A stretch of DNA of 64,000 nt from Paenibacillus sp. CF384 (GCF_900106745.1 NZ_FNNV01000001.1:434001-498000); one strand, 5' to 3'. Counted from the first letter of the stretch, positions 53,504 to 61,892 are shown. A program made the numbers and translations. The notes: a model not told the origin generated them from the letters alone.

Positions 53504-54061
53504 ATGAAATTGAAACGCAAAGTCAAAATCGCCATCGCCACCGTCGTCATCTCTTCCTTGGCAGCTACCGCAACTGTTTATGCCGCCATTACACCGCACA
53601 AATATCCACTAACGCCTATTTATGAGCCTGAATTCTACGGCAGCCCGCAATCCTCGATCTCAAGTGCGGTAGCCATGCCAGCCGGAACGGCTACCTTTGA
53701 GACTAGCGGCACTACGCCGGCAGTCATTAACAAGGACGGTAAAACCATCTATGAGCGATACGGGGACACGGAAGCACAAGGAACCAGCATTCTTCTTAAT
53801 ATCGAGAAGCAATTGAAAGAGCAAGGGCTGACGATGAAGGACGTTACCTATCTGCGCGTGTATATCGCCCCAGACGCTGCCAAGGAAGGCAAATTCGACT
53901 TTGACGGCTGGTTTAAGGCATACGCCAAATACTTCAACACCAAGACGAATCCGACCAAAACCGCGCGCTCCACTGTCGGAGTCGCCGGCCTCGTTAGTCC
54001 CGACTGGCTGATTGAGATCGAAGCGGTAGCTGCATATCCGAGCAATCATAATCAGGACTAA
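53504..54061 (+). CDS. Exported RidA (YjgF/YER057c/UK114) family protein
   Basis: 185 residues with a Sec-type signal peptide (KLKRKVKIAIATVVISS, no twin arginine) ending near VYAA, then a RidA domain from about residue 57. The conserved Arg155 (in KTARSTV) and Glu171 (in LIEIEAVA) match the imine/enamine-deaminase site of E. coli RidA (Arg105, Glu120). RidA hydrolyses reactive imines to carbonyls and ammonia, precisely the product type made by the amine oxidase encoded 25 bp upstream. An exported RidA is unusual, since the family is typically cytosolic. Confidence 0.85.
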   Translation: MKLKRKVKIAIATVVISSLAATATVYAAITPHKYPLTPIYEPEFYGSPQSSISSAVAMPAGTATFETSGTTPAVINKDGKTIYERYGDTEAQGTSILLNIEKQLKEQGLTMKDVTYLRVYIAPDAAKEGKFDFDGWFKAYAKYFNTKTNPTKTARSTVGVAGLVSPDWLIEIEAVAAYPSNHNQD

Positions 54062-54094
54062 TCCCATTCAACTATTCGACAGGAGATGATTCGT

Positions 54095-54277
54095 ATGTTG
54101 CAAAATATCGGTTTGCCGGGTCTTATGATGATTTTAGTAGTAGTTCTCATTATCTTCGGACCATCCAAGCTGCCTGAGCTCGGTCGCGCCGTTGGCCGTA
54201 CTTTGCATGAGTTCAAGACCTCTGCGAAGGAGCTTGTCTCTGACACCAGAGATGACGTTACTGACAATAAATCATAA
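54095..54277 (+). CDS. tatA: Sec-independent protein translocase subunit TatA
   Basis: 60 residues from the ATG at 54095; the ATG nine bases earlier is overlapped by the GGAG. One membrane segment followed by the [11 protein letters not shown] hinge and an amphipathic helix ([16 protein letters not shown]), as in TatA/E. It forms the pore with TatC. It is cotranscribed with the amine oxidase and RidA genes and followed by a strong terminator. Confidence 0.93.
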   Translation: MLQNIGLPGLMMILVVVLIIFGPSKLPELGRAVGRTLHEFKTSAKELVSDTRDDVTDNKS

Positions 54278-54296
54278 TCGAATCATGCAGGATGGC

Positions 54297-54352
54297 GAAA
54301 GGCCGCCTTCGATTCTGCTGCTAAGCAGCAGTCGAAGGCGGCCTTTCTTTAA
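54297..54352 (+). terminator. Strong terminator after tatA
   Basis: A long stem GAAAGGCCGCCTTCGA.../...TCGAAGGCGGCCTTTC enclosing an inner CTGCTG/CAGCAG stem, followed by TTT. It closes the amine oxidase-RidA-tatA transcript. Confidence 0.92.
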
Positions 54353-54442
54353 GTTGCTCATTTAACATCCAACCCACTATACTCTAACTAATGCTGCCCG
54401 ATGGGCTGTGAAACTGATGGATAGAGATTGGGGCTAAGAAAC

Positions 54443-54769
54443 ATGATGTTGGCAATTCTACTCTTCGTAATCGCCGGTCTCGCCGAGATTAGCGGCGGAT
54501 ATATGGTTTGGCTCTGGCTGCGAGAATCCAAACCGCTCTGGTATGGCATAGTTGGCAGCTTCATCTTAATCGCGTACGGAATTATTCCGACGCTGCAGAA
54601 CTTCCCATCATTCGGTCGCGTATATGCAGCTTACGGCGGAGTATTCATTATATTAGCGGTTCTATGGGGGTGGTTAGTCGACCGCAAATCACCGGACATG
54701 TATGACTGGATCGGAGCCGCGGTTTGTCTCGTCGGTATTTCTATCATGCTTTGGGCGCCTAGGGGTTAG
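54443..54769 (+). CDS. YnfA/UPF0060 family membrane protein
   Basis: 108 residues from the ATG at 54443, with a GGGG about 9 nt upstream. Four membrane segments; FVIAGLAEISGGYMVWLW, SFILIAYGIIPTLQ, FGRVYAAYGGVFIILAVLW (quoted by YAAYGG) and DWIGAAVCLVG are the UPF0060 signature. Length equals E. coli YnfA, a small-multidrug-resistance-like family whose transport role is debated. No operon partner. Confidence 0.9.
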   Translation: MMLAILLFVIAGLAEISGGYMVWLWLRESKPLWYGIVGSFILIAYGIIPTLQNFPSFGRVYAAYGGVFIILAVLWGWLVDRKSPDMYDWIGAAVCLVGISIMLWAPRG

Positions 54770-54912
54770 TTTCTTTTTAGTTTTATCCAGAAAATGGACT
54801 TTATTTGCCTCCTAATAAATTCCTTTTTTCAGTAAGTTTAAAGCGGACAACATCTAACCTCCAGCCTTCCCCCATATGGTAATAAAGGCAGCCGAACAAA
54901 GGAGGTTCTATC

Positions 54913-55713
54913 ATGGCAGATAGCTTTGTCGCGCAATCCTTGGAAGAGATTCGTTTCTGGTCACGCATTATGAAGGAGCATTCGTTGTTCCTTAAGCTTG
55001 GATTTCGCTGTGAAGATACGCAGCTCATTCAAGAAGCGAATGGATTCTACTCGGTTTTCGAACAGATTGAGGCCAAAGCGAACGCACTCCCTCTCACCAC
55101 AGACCCTCAGCAAATCAGAGCGTTTAATACGGAGGTATGTACGGCTGTATCTCATATTTGGGTATACAAACGCAAAATATTAGGACTAATACTTACTTGC
55201 AAACTCCCAGGCGGCAACAACTTTCCTCTCTTAGTGGATCATGTCAGTCGTGAAGCAAATTATTTCCGAAACCGTCTTCATGAGTTAAATAACGGTCAAC
55301 TGGAGCCTCTGCCGGATGCCATTATTGATGAGAATGTATTCTTTCTCAAGATTATGGCGGATCACGCTAAGTTTATCGGGCATCTGCTGGATCCGTCTGA
55401 GCGGAAGCTGGTCGATCAAGCGAGAGATTTCAGCCATGACTTTGATCAACTGCTTTTTCAAGCTCAGGATCTCGGGTCGATGCGCCCGCAGTCTCAAACG
55501 ACGCCGCTCTTAACGCAGTTTCTCGATCAGAACCGGGTATCGGTTGCCAGCCTGCGAGATTTCAAGAAAACGGCTCGTGATCTGATTGAGTCTTGCCGGA
55601 TCAAGAGCATCATCCACCCTCTCCTTGCTGACCATGTATACCGTGAAGCGGAGCGATTCTTGCATCTGATCGACCTCTTCGAGCAGCGGCTAGCCGGAGC
55701 GCCGGCGAGCTAA
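54913..55713 (+). CDS. DUF2935 family protein (duplicated metal-binding helical domain)
   Basis: 266 residues after AAAGGAGG. Two similar all-helical halves, each with conserved Glu/His pairs: EIRFWSRIMKEHSLFL and DHVSREANYF in the first, NVFFLKIMADHAKFI and DHVYREAERFLHLI in the second. These suggest a di-metal, ferritin-like bundle. DUF2935 proteins are common in spore formers and function is unknown. The stop shares bases with the convergent phosphatase stop. Confidence 0.85.
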   Translation: MADSFVAQSLEEIRFWSRIMKEHSLFLKLGFRCEDTQLIQEANGFYSVFEQIEAKANALPLTTDPQQIRAFNTEVCTAVSHIWVYKRKILGLILTCKLPGGNNFPLLVDHVSREANYFRNRLHELNNGQLEPLPDAIIDENVFFLKIMADHAKFIGHLLDPSERKLVDQARDFSHDFDQLLFQAQDLGSMRPQSQTTPLLTQFLDQNRVSVASLRDFKKTARDLIESCRIKSIIHPLLADHVYREAERFLHLIDLFEQRLAGAPAS

Positions 55714-56327
55714 GCTTCATAATGAGAGACATCTCCGTGGAGCTCGATATGAGGTCCTTCCGCATCGATCGTAACTTTTGTTAACGATGTAGGATGTATA
55801 TAAGGCGGCGACCACAGAAGCTCTAGCGGGTCGCCTTTGAAATACGCCATGATCGTTTTCAATGTAACGGCATGCGTAATGATCAGAATCGTCCCGCCTT
55901 GATGCGCAGCTTCTATAGCCTTGACTTTCGGAATGACCCTCTCCTGTAATTGCACGATAGATTCGCCATCGTTGCTTGGCTGATACAGATGAGGTGTATT
56001 CCAGAAAGCCACATGTTCCTCTGGGAACGTTCGCTCAATCTCCGTAAATTTCTGCCCTTCCCAAGCGCCTAAATAGATTTCCTTCAACTCCTCATTGGGA
56101 ATTAAAGGAATGTTACGATTCCCTCTGATAATCTGCCCAGTACGTTGTGCTCTCGGACTTGCGCTCGTATAGATCGCATCGAAATGAACGCCTTGCAATG
56201 ACTTGCCTAACCAGCCGGCCTGACTTGTACCAAGCTCTGTAAGTTCAGAATCCATGTGCCCTTGCAGTCGGCCATCTACATTCCATTCGGTTTCGCCATG
56301 TCTTGTCAGATAGATCGTAGTTTTCAT
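55710..56327 (-). CDS. Histidine phosphatase family protein (phosphoglycerate-mutase-like)
   Basis: 205 residues from the ATG at 56327, in better register with the AGGTGG than an ATG at 56351. Catalytic RHGET at 9-13, second His in LIITHAVTLKTIM, acidic residue in WEGQKF. Related proteins dephosphorylate sugars, nucleotides or cobalamin precursors; substrate not inferred. Its TAG and the TAA of the convergent DUF2935 gene overlap by 4 bp. Confidence 0.87.
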   Translation of the reverse strand: MKTTIYLTRHGETEWNVDGRLQGHMDSELTELGTSQAGWLGKSLQGVHFDAIYTSASPRAQRTGQIIRGNRNIPLIPNEELKEIYLGAWEGQKFTEIERTFPEEHVAFWNTPHLYQPSNDGESIVQLQERVIPKVKAIEAAHQGGTILIITHAVTLKTIMAYFKGDPLELLWSPPYIHPTSLTKVTIDAEGPHIELHGDVSHYEA

Positions 56328-56453
56328 CGCAGCTACCCCACCTTCGCTCATCTATCCCATTGCATGATAATTTGGAGATTTCTATGTACCATCCGTTCGT
56401 CTGTTTTAATTCTATTTGTAACATTTCAATTCCTTGTCACAGCCCTGCGAAAA

Positions 56454-56478
56454 TCTAACGGATCGTACAGGTCTTATT
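56454..56478 (+). repeat. 25-bp dispersed repeat, cluster copy 1
   Basis: TCTAACGGATCGTACAGGTC followed by TTATT. First of four copies in the gap between the phosphatase and MFS genes. Copies 1 and 2 are direct, copies 3 and 4 inverted. Confidence 0.75.
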
Positions 56479-56503
56479 GAGCTGGATTTCGGCGCATTGA
56501 GAT

Positions 56504-56528
56504 TCTAACGGATCGTAGAGGCGTTATT
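56504..56528 (+). repeat. 25-bp dispersed repeat, cluster copy 2
   Basis: TCTAACGGATCGTAGAGGCG followed by TTATT, 50 bp after copy 1 in the same orientation. Confidence 0.75.
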
Positions 56529-56565
56529 CGGGGCGATCCAGCTCTCTCATCCCCACCAAACTCCA

Positions 56566-56590
56566 CATAAGACCTCTACGGTTCGTTACA
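56566..56590 (-). repeat. 25-bp dispersed repeat, cluster copy 3
   Basis: Inverted copy; the minus strand reads TGTAACGAACCGTAGAGGTC followed by TTATG. Could pair with copy 2. Confidence 0.7.
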
Positions 56591-56615
56591 ATTTTTCAAT
56601 AGCTGTTTTGGGCCA

Positions 56616-56640
56616 AATAAGCCCCGTACGGTTCGTTAGA
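56616..56640 (-). repeat. 25-bp dispersed repeat, cluster copy 4
   Basis: Inverted copy; the minus strand reads TCTAACGAACCGTACGGGGC followed by TTATT, 50 bp from copy 3. Could pair with copy 1. It is almost identical to the solitary copy at 3441-3465. Confidence 0.75.
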
Positions 56641-56654
56641 ACATTTCGCACTAC

Positions 56655-56690
56655 AAAAAAAATTGGCAGAGCATCGAAATGCCCTGCCAA
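56655..56690 (-). terminator. Terminator after the MFS transporter gene
   Basis: TTGGCAG/CTGCCAA with an inner GCAT/ATGC stem, followed on the minus strand by a run of eight T, 30 bp after the MFS stop. Confidence 0.9.
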
Positions 56691-56719
56691 CTCCCTTCCG
56701 GCAGCTCTTGACGACGCTG

Positions 56720-58042
56720 CTAACTCGCCAGCTCTTCTTTCTTCTTGCTGCGAACTATTGCCGTTCTCCCCGGCTTAGCGGGATGGTGACTCCTTAACAT
56801 GGCACGCCCCACCGTCATGGCAATACCAAGCAGTACAAGCCCCATCATAGCGCTGAATCCGTACCGTTCCATCCAATCCGGCATTGTTTTCAGCTGATGG
56901 TAGATTTCACCGCCCAGAATGGGGCCAATAAATCCTGTGAAACCTGTCAGCATCGCATACACCGCCACGTAGATCGTACGTTCCGCGCTCGGCGAATCTT
57001 CGATGGTGAAATTAAACGTCAACTGGGTAAAACCGCCGGTTCCAATCCCGAGCAGCACATGTACGATAACCAGCACCGGTATCGCGGGCAACCAAGCAAT
57101 GCCTCCCCATAAGATGCAAGAAGCCGCAATAATCGGAAGCGTCCACATCAGCGTCCTCTTCGTGCCATACTTCGCATTCAAATTCCCCCACACATAATAG
57201 CTGATCATCATGACGATCATCTGAACCGTTGTAATGATCGACACCCACTCAATACTCACTTTAATGACGTCGAGCATGGCATACGAGAACAACGGAACGG
57301 CTACATTTTGGATAAGAATCCATACAGCCAGAAACAGAGTCGCACGCATGAAGGAACGATCCTGTAAGGGTTTCATCAACAGCTTCAGCTTCTGCGATTC
57401 CTTGGATTTCTCGAATGGGATGTTCGGATAGCGGAACAAATGATACCCATTCCACACCATACAAACCGCCGCTATCGAGTAGAGAATGATAAAGCCTTTC
57501 TCCTGCGAATAATGCTCCAGCAACTGCCCGCCAAACAATACAGCTGCGGCTGCAAGGCCGCCTACGATGGTATTCCGAATGCCCATATAGCGTCCGCGAA
57601 CCTTAGCGGGAACCATATCCCCGATCAACGACGCCCATATGACACCGGCAATGTTAGAGCACAAATAAGAGAGCAAATACAAGATAATAAATGTATACAC
57701 CCAGTAACTCTGAGGAAGCACAAACGGAATAAGTCCCGTCAGCACCCACAACAATCGATACAATACGCCATAACCCAGTACATATGCTCTACGATTATCA
57801 ACGTTATGCGTAACGATCGCGGTGAAGATTTGAGCCAGGTTGGCAAATGCCGGAATGGCCAGCGCGAATCCGATCTGTGCGGCTGATGCACCTAAATGCA
57901 GCATGTATCCCGTAAGGAACGGGCCTCCGATCAAGCTGGCGAGCAGAACTCCCGAGATGCCCTCGTTGGTAATGATCTTTAAGTACTTGCGTTGATCTGA
58001 ATCTCTTCGAAGATTACGAAATAAAGGCAGTTTCCAATTCAT
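56720..58042 (-). CDS. MFS transporter
   Basis: 440 residues from the ATG at 58042 (GAGGG 7 nt upstream). About twelve membrane segments; loops with NVDNRRAYVLGYG and PAKVRGRYMGIRNT match the MFS signature between segments II-III and later. The family link to sugar or drug efflux is not resolved. It follows the GH43/GH127 operon but is separated from it by a terminator, so a shared substrate is possible but not proven. Confidence 0.85.
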   Translation of the reverse strand: MNWKLPLFRNLRRDSDQRKYLKIITNEGISGVLLASLIGGPFLTGYMLHLGASAAQIGFALAIPAFANLAQIFTAIVTHNVDNRRAYVLGYGVLYRLLWVLTGLIPFVLPQSYWVYTFIILYLLSYLCSNIAGVIWASLIGDMVPAKVRGRYMGIRNTIVGGLAAAAVLFGGQLLEHYSQEKGFIILYSIAAVCMVWNGYHLFRYPNIPFEKSKESQKLKLLMKPLQDRSFMRATLFLAVWILIQNVAVPLFSYAMLDVIKVSIEWVSIITTVQMIVMMISYYVWGNLNAKYGTKRTLMWTLPIIAASCILWGGIAWLPAIPVLVIVHVLLGIGTGGFTQLTFNFTIEDSPSAERTIYVAVYAMLTGFTGFIGPILGGEIYHQLKTMPDWMERYGFSAMMGLVLLGIAMTVGRAMLRSHHPAKPGRTAIVRSKKKEELAS

Positions 58043-58124
58043 ATGTCGTCCCTCTGCTGAAGTCATTTCTATTTAGGTTAAACGATTCACCACCTTTTGT
58101 ATAGCCAATTTCGTGCAATTGGAA

Positions 58125-58158
58125 AATAAAAAGAATCCGCGACATTTCGCGGATTCTC
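58125..58158 (-). terminator. Terminator after the GH43 gene
   Basis: GAATCCGCG/CGCGGATTC stem on the minus strand followed by TTTTTATTTT. It separates the PhyH-GH127-GH43 operon from the MFS gene. Confidence 0.85.
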
Positions 58159-58178
58159 ATGCATACTTCTACCTGAAC

Positions 58179-59120
58179 TTATATCAATCTTTCACTTACA
58201 CCTTCGAACGTGATCTGAACAGGCTCGATGCTGCCATCTTCAGCGAAATGCATACGATCAATGCAGAGGACGCGATGATTGCGGTCTGTCTCGGTCAACG
58301 GTCTGCGGTGATACACGATATACCATTCGTCGGCACCAGGAACCTCGATAATACCGTGATGTCCCGCGCTGGTGGCGATCTCGGCATTTTGCTGCAGAAT
58401 TTTGCCTACGCGTTCGAACGGACCCATCGGAGAAGGCGAGACGGCATAAGCGACGGAATAATCCGGCTCTCCCCAGCCACCTTCGGCCCACATGAAATAA
58501 TAGAGGCCGTTCCGCTTAATCATGCAAGGACCTTCCACGAAGTGATCAGGTGTGATCTCTACGAACGTGGACCCATCCTCGAATGTATCCAAGCTCACCA
58601 TATCTTCATTCAGCTTCACGATATTGCAGTGTCCCCAGCCGCCGTAATACAGATAAGCAGTCCCATCATCGTCAATGAATACATGCGGATCGATAGGTTG
58701 TGCTCCATAATAGAACTTATCGATGAGCGGCTTACCGATTGCGTCACGGAAAGGACCTTCCGGGCGATCGGAAACGGCTACTCCAATACCGCCAAGCTCG
58801 TCATTGCTCTGAATATCATTAGCTGCAAAGTACAAATAGTATTTGCCATCCCGTTCAATCGGAGAAGGAGCCCATAGAGCCCGTTTGCCCCACGAAATGC
58901 TGCTCATTTCCAAGACATTCGACACTTTAGTCCACTCTACCAAATCAGAGGAATGAAAAGCATCCAGATGCAGCTGTTCATCATAAGGTGCTGAATACGT
59001 CGGATAGATCCAATAACGGCCTTCAAAAATTCTAGCTTCCGGATCGGCATACCAGCCTGGCACGATCGGATTACCAGATAACTTCTTGCCTTCATTCGCA
59101 GATGTGCTGCCTGTAGTCAT
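58179..59120 (-). CDS. GH43 family glycoside hydrolase (arabinosidase/xylosidase-like)
   Basis: 313 residues from the ATG at 59120, 10 nt after GGAGGG. Five-bladed beta-propeller of GH43, with the general base Asp in WYADPEARIF, the pKa-modulating Asp in PIDPHVFIDDDG and the acid Glu in FVEGPCMIKRNG. No signal peptide: cytoplasmic. It probably removes L-arabinofuranose or D-xylose from imported oligosaccharides, next to a GH127 enzyme with 25 bp between them. Confidence 0.88.
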   Translation of the reverse strand: MTTGSTSANEGKKLSGNPIVPGWYADPEARIFEGRYWIYPTYSAPYDEQLHLDAFHSSDLVEWTKVSNVLEMSSISWGKRALWAPSPIERDGKYYLYFAANDIQSNDELGGIGVAVSDRPEGPFRDAIGKPLIDKFYYGAQPIDPHVFIDDDGTAYLYYGGWGHCNIVKLNEDMVSLDTFEDGSTFVEITPDHFVEGPCMIKRNGLYYFMWAEGGWGEPDYSVAYAVSPSPMGPFERVGKILQQNAEIATSAGHHGIIEVPGADEWYIVYHRRPLTETDRNHRVLCIDRMHFAEDGSIEPVQITFEGVSERLI

Positions 59121-59144
59121 TAGAATAAGTCCCTCCATAATCCA

Positions 59145-61025
59145 TTAATACCGATATAAGTGCGTAGTGTCCTTCTCGCGAATCCAAACTTGCATGTAAC
59201 CGGCCTCTCTGTTGTCCCATGCATAATAAGGGATGAACCGAAGCGGCGTTCCTCCGGCCTCTCTGCTGCTTACGGTCAGCACAGTAATACCGCCTAGCAA
59301 TTCGAGCTCGTGATCAACATAGATGGCATCCCGATCGGTGATGCTACCATCGTCAAATGCCAGATTCGCATTGTCTACTTCTTCCAAACAGTATACAATC
59401 GGCCCTCGCTGCAAGGCAACCCGGCCTCGATTCTCTTCAACTTCGGATCTTGCTCGTACGATCTCAACCGGCATATCCAGTTCAAGCACGATGACGTCTC
59501 CGGCAGTCCAGTTCCGTTTGACCTCGAGATATCCCCTAATGGGCAGAGCCTGCACTTTCTCCCCACCAATACGCAAGCTGTACCCTCTACACCAATCAGG
59601 CAGACGAAGACGAATGACAAACTCCTCTTCTTGTTCCGGCTCCACCGTAATTGCAATGGACCCCGACCACGGATAATTCGTTGTTTGTCGCAGCTTCACT
59701 TGCTGCCCATGGCCATCGCCTTCACTCTCGCCAAAGTTGATAACCGCATCGCCGCTCATATATTGATTCACTACAATTCCGTCATTCGTGCTCGCATACG
59801 TATACTGACCAATGGAAGGCAGAAAACGAACGAGGTTCGTCGGACAGCAGGAGGTGTGGAACCATTCTACCCGGTGATGCTCGCCTTTGGAGGCTAGCGG
59901 ATTTACGTAGAAGAATTTATCCCCGGACAGCGATATACCCGACAATGCGCCGTTATATAACTCTCTCTCCACCAGATCTGCATATTTGGCATCGCCGAAT
60001 AGCAGGTTCATCCGATTATTCCAGAAAGCCATCGCAATCGCCGCACAGGTCTCGCAATAAGCCGATTCATTCGGGAGATCATAATCATGCGTAAAGCCTT
60101 CATTATGCACCGATGGCCCGATGCCTCCGGTAAGATACATGTTGCGCTCCACGGTATGCGACCAAACCCGGTGCAGAGCGCCTACGTAAGCCGGGTCGCC
60201 TGAAGCGTGCACAACGTCCGCCATCGCCGTATACAAATACATCGCACGAACAGCATGTCCAGTTACTTTCTCGATATCTCGCACGGGAACATCGTCTTGG
60301 CAGTAAGCCGGTCCCCAATCCGGTTTGTCCCAGATGGCCCCGTGCCCATGGCCATGTCCCCGCTCTTCCAATAACCATAGCGCAAGCTTCCAATAACGCT
60401 CTTCTTGCGTAACGCGATATAGCTTCACGAGGGCAAGCTCAATTTCTTCATGCCCCTCCACCCAATGACGTTTGCCACGTCCAAATAGGCTGTCGTAATG
60501 ATCCGCCATACGGCAAGCAACATCGAGCAGCACTCTCTTGCCTGTCGATTCGTAATACGCGACGGCCGCTTCAATCAGATGCCCGCCGTTATACATTTCA
60601 TGTTTCTCCATATCGGACCATTTGCGCTCTGAAGTACGCAGCGTATAATAGGTCGTCAAATAACCATCCGGCTCCTGAGCAGCTTGAATGAGAGCAATGA
60701 TACGATCAAGCTCAGCTTCCAATTCCGGGTCCCGCTCCAGCATCAAGGCGTAGGCCGCCCCTTCAATTACTTTATATAAGTCGGAGTCATTGTAATACAT
60801 ACCCTCGTGTTCGCCTTCCATCAAGCCGCCGGCTTTAGCGAAATTAGAGATGCGCCCTGTAGCTTCACATTGATCCAAGCTGGTACGAACCGTCACGTTC
60901 TTCAAGACTTCCAAGCGCGGACGCCAGAAGGCATCCTTAATCTCTACGCTTGTAAAAGGAATACTCTTCCACCTAGGCAACGGCGTTACGACAGCTGTCA
61001 CTCGATTCATCCTCTCTATCACCAT
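59145..61025 (-). CDS. GH127 family beta-L-arabinofuranosidase-like protein
   Basis: 626 residues (the ATG at 61025 is used; another at 61010 is possible). DUF1680/GH127 (alpha/alpha)6 barrel, with the catalytic Glu in YCETCAAIAM and the double Cys in HTSCCPTNLVRF. Cytoplasmic. An alpha/alpha repeat in the first third includes EPDGYLTTYYTLR. It is a paralogue of the enzyme at 14731-16689, but only moderately similar. Middle gene of a PhyH-GH127-GH43 operon, with 12 and 24 bp spacing. Confidence 0.88.
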   Translation of the reverse strand: MVIERMNRVTAVVTPLPRWKSIPFTSVEIKDAFWRPRLEVLKNVTVRTSLDQCEATGRISNFAKAGGLMEGEHEGMYYNDSDLYKVIEGAAYALMLERDPELEAELDRIIALIQAAQEPDGYLTTYYTLRTSERKWSDMEKHEMYNGGHLIEAAVAYYESTGKRVLLDVACRMADHYDSLFGRGKRHWVEGHEEIELALVKLYRVTQEERYWKLALWLLEERGHGHGHGAIWDKPDWGPAYCQDDVPVRDIEKVTGHAVRAMYLYTAMADVVHASGDPAYVGALHRVWSHTVERNMYLTGGIGPSVHNEGFTHDYDLPNESAYCETCAAIAMAFWNNRMNLLFGDAKYADLVERELYNGALSGISLSGDKFFYVNPLASKGEHHRVEWFHTSCCPTNLVRFLPSIGQYTYASTNDGIVVNQYMSGDAVINFGESEGDGHGQQVKLRQTTNYPWSGSIAITVEPEQEEEFVIRLRLPDWCRGYSLRIGGEKVQALPIRGYLEVKRNWTAGDVIVLELDMPVEIVRARSEVEENRGRVALQRGPIVYCLEEVDNANLAFDDGSITDRDAIYVDHELELLGGITVLTVSSREAGGTPLRFIPYYAWDNREAGYMQVWIREKDTTHLYRY

Positions 61026-61037
61026 GGATCCTATTGA

Positions 61038-61748
61038 TTAATAGCCATAATGCCGATGACCCGGCGATGCCGGCGGCAGCAATCTTCTCCGCTGCGCTTC
61101 AGGCAGCGAATCCACGAAGCTCTGATCGCGATTATGCTGGCTCCATGAAATCATCTCCGGCGCAAACTTGTACAGCAGCGACCTGCGTTCATGCTCTGCT
61201 TTCCAGGCGAACGTCCCGTGCGTAAGCGCTTCCGAAAATATCAGAACATCGCCGGCTTTCTGAGCCACATGCACCGTTGGCCCGATTTCCGAATAATCCA
61301 GGTATTCCTTAGGCGTTCGGTAATTGGATTTATGACTTCCCGGGATGCAGCTGAATCCCCCGTCATCCTCTCCAATATCCGTCAAGGCGTAAGAAACAAC
61401 GGTGAGCCCGCTAAACATTTGATTATTGCGGAAGGTGTAATATTGACCGGGATCATAGGGCGTAGCTCCGCCATGAAGCCCGAGCTGAGGTGCACCTTTA
61501 CGATGGATAATGGCATATTCGTGATCGAGTCTGTAATGCTCGCCAAGAATTTCGTTTAGATGCGGATTGAGCTTAGCATCATCAATCAATGCTCGGAAAT
61601 CTTCGCCCCATTGCAGTATGGAATCTTCCGGCTGTGAGAGACGGTCATCAACAACTTGGTTCATCCGCTCAAGCTGATCGGCCGTTAATACGTTCTTCAC
61701 AACCAAATATCCCTGTAGATCAAATAAATAGCGTTCCTTATCGTTCAC
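61038..61748 (-). CDS. Phytanoyl-CoA dioxygenase (PhyH) family protein
   Basis: 236 residues. Jelly-roll Fe(II)/2-oxoglutarate fold with His in LGLHGGATPYD, second His in THGTFAWKAEH and Arg in RRSLLYKF. Shorter than the relative at 48600-49490. First gene of the GH127-GH43 operon. PhyH genes beside glycosidases recur in Paenibacillus-like genomes, but the substrate is unknown; oxidation of a sugar or aglycone is one idea. Confidence 0.85.
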   Translation of the reverse strand: MNDKERYLFDLQGYLVVKNVLTADQLERMNQVVDDRLSQPEDSILQWGEDFRALIDDAKLNPHLNEILGEHYRLDHEYAIIHRKGAPQLGLHGGATPYDPGQYYTFRNNQMFSGLTVVSYALTDIGEDDGGFSCIPGSHKSNYRTPKEYLDYSEIGPTVHVAQKAGDVLIFSEALTHGTFAWKAEHERRSLLYKFAPEMISWSQHNRDQSFVDSLPEAQRRRLLPPASPGHRHYGY

Positions 61749-61844
61749 TGTCTATCGCCTCCGACATGCTAGATTTGACCCTCTGAAATCCGATCATAAA
61801 CCTGCGATGCCGTTTTGTAAACCATTATTATCCTTAAAAATAGA

Positions 61845-61876
61845 CAAAAAAAAAGAGCCAAGCTATTGGCTCTTCC
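61845..61876 (-). terminator. Terminator after selO
   Basis: AAGAGCCAA/TTGGCTCTT stem with loop TAGC and a following T run, 17 bp after the selO stop. Confidence 0.92.
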
Positions 61877-61892
61877 GACCATCTTCTACGGA

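Noticed and set aside
52609-53550. Long open frame antisense to the amine oxidase gene
   Set aside because: It is the reverse-strand shadow of a strongly conserved gene, has no ribosome-binding site or recognisable domain, and its composition is that of an antisense frame.
56352-56719. CRISPR array
   Set aside because: There are only four imperfect 25-bp repeats, two direct and two inverted, unlike a CRISPR array, and no cas gene is in the window.
58113-58877. Open frame of about 254 codons opposite GH43
   Set aside because: Antisense to a real glycosidase with intact active-site motifs; no promoter or ribosome-binding site.
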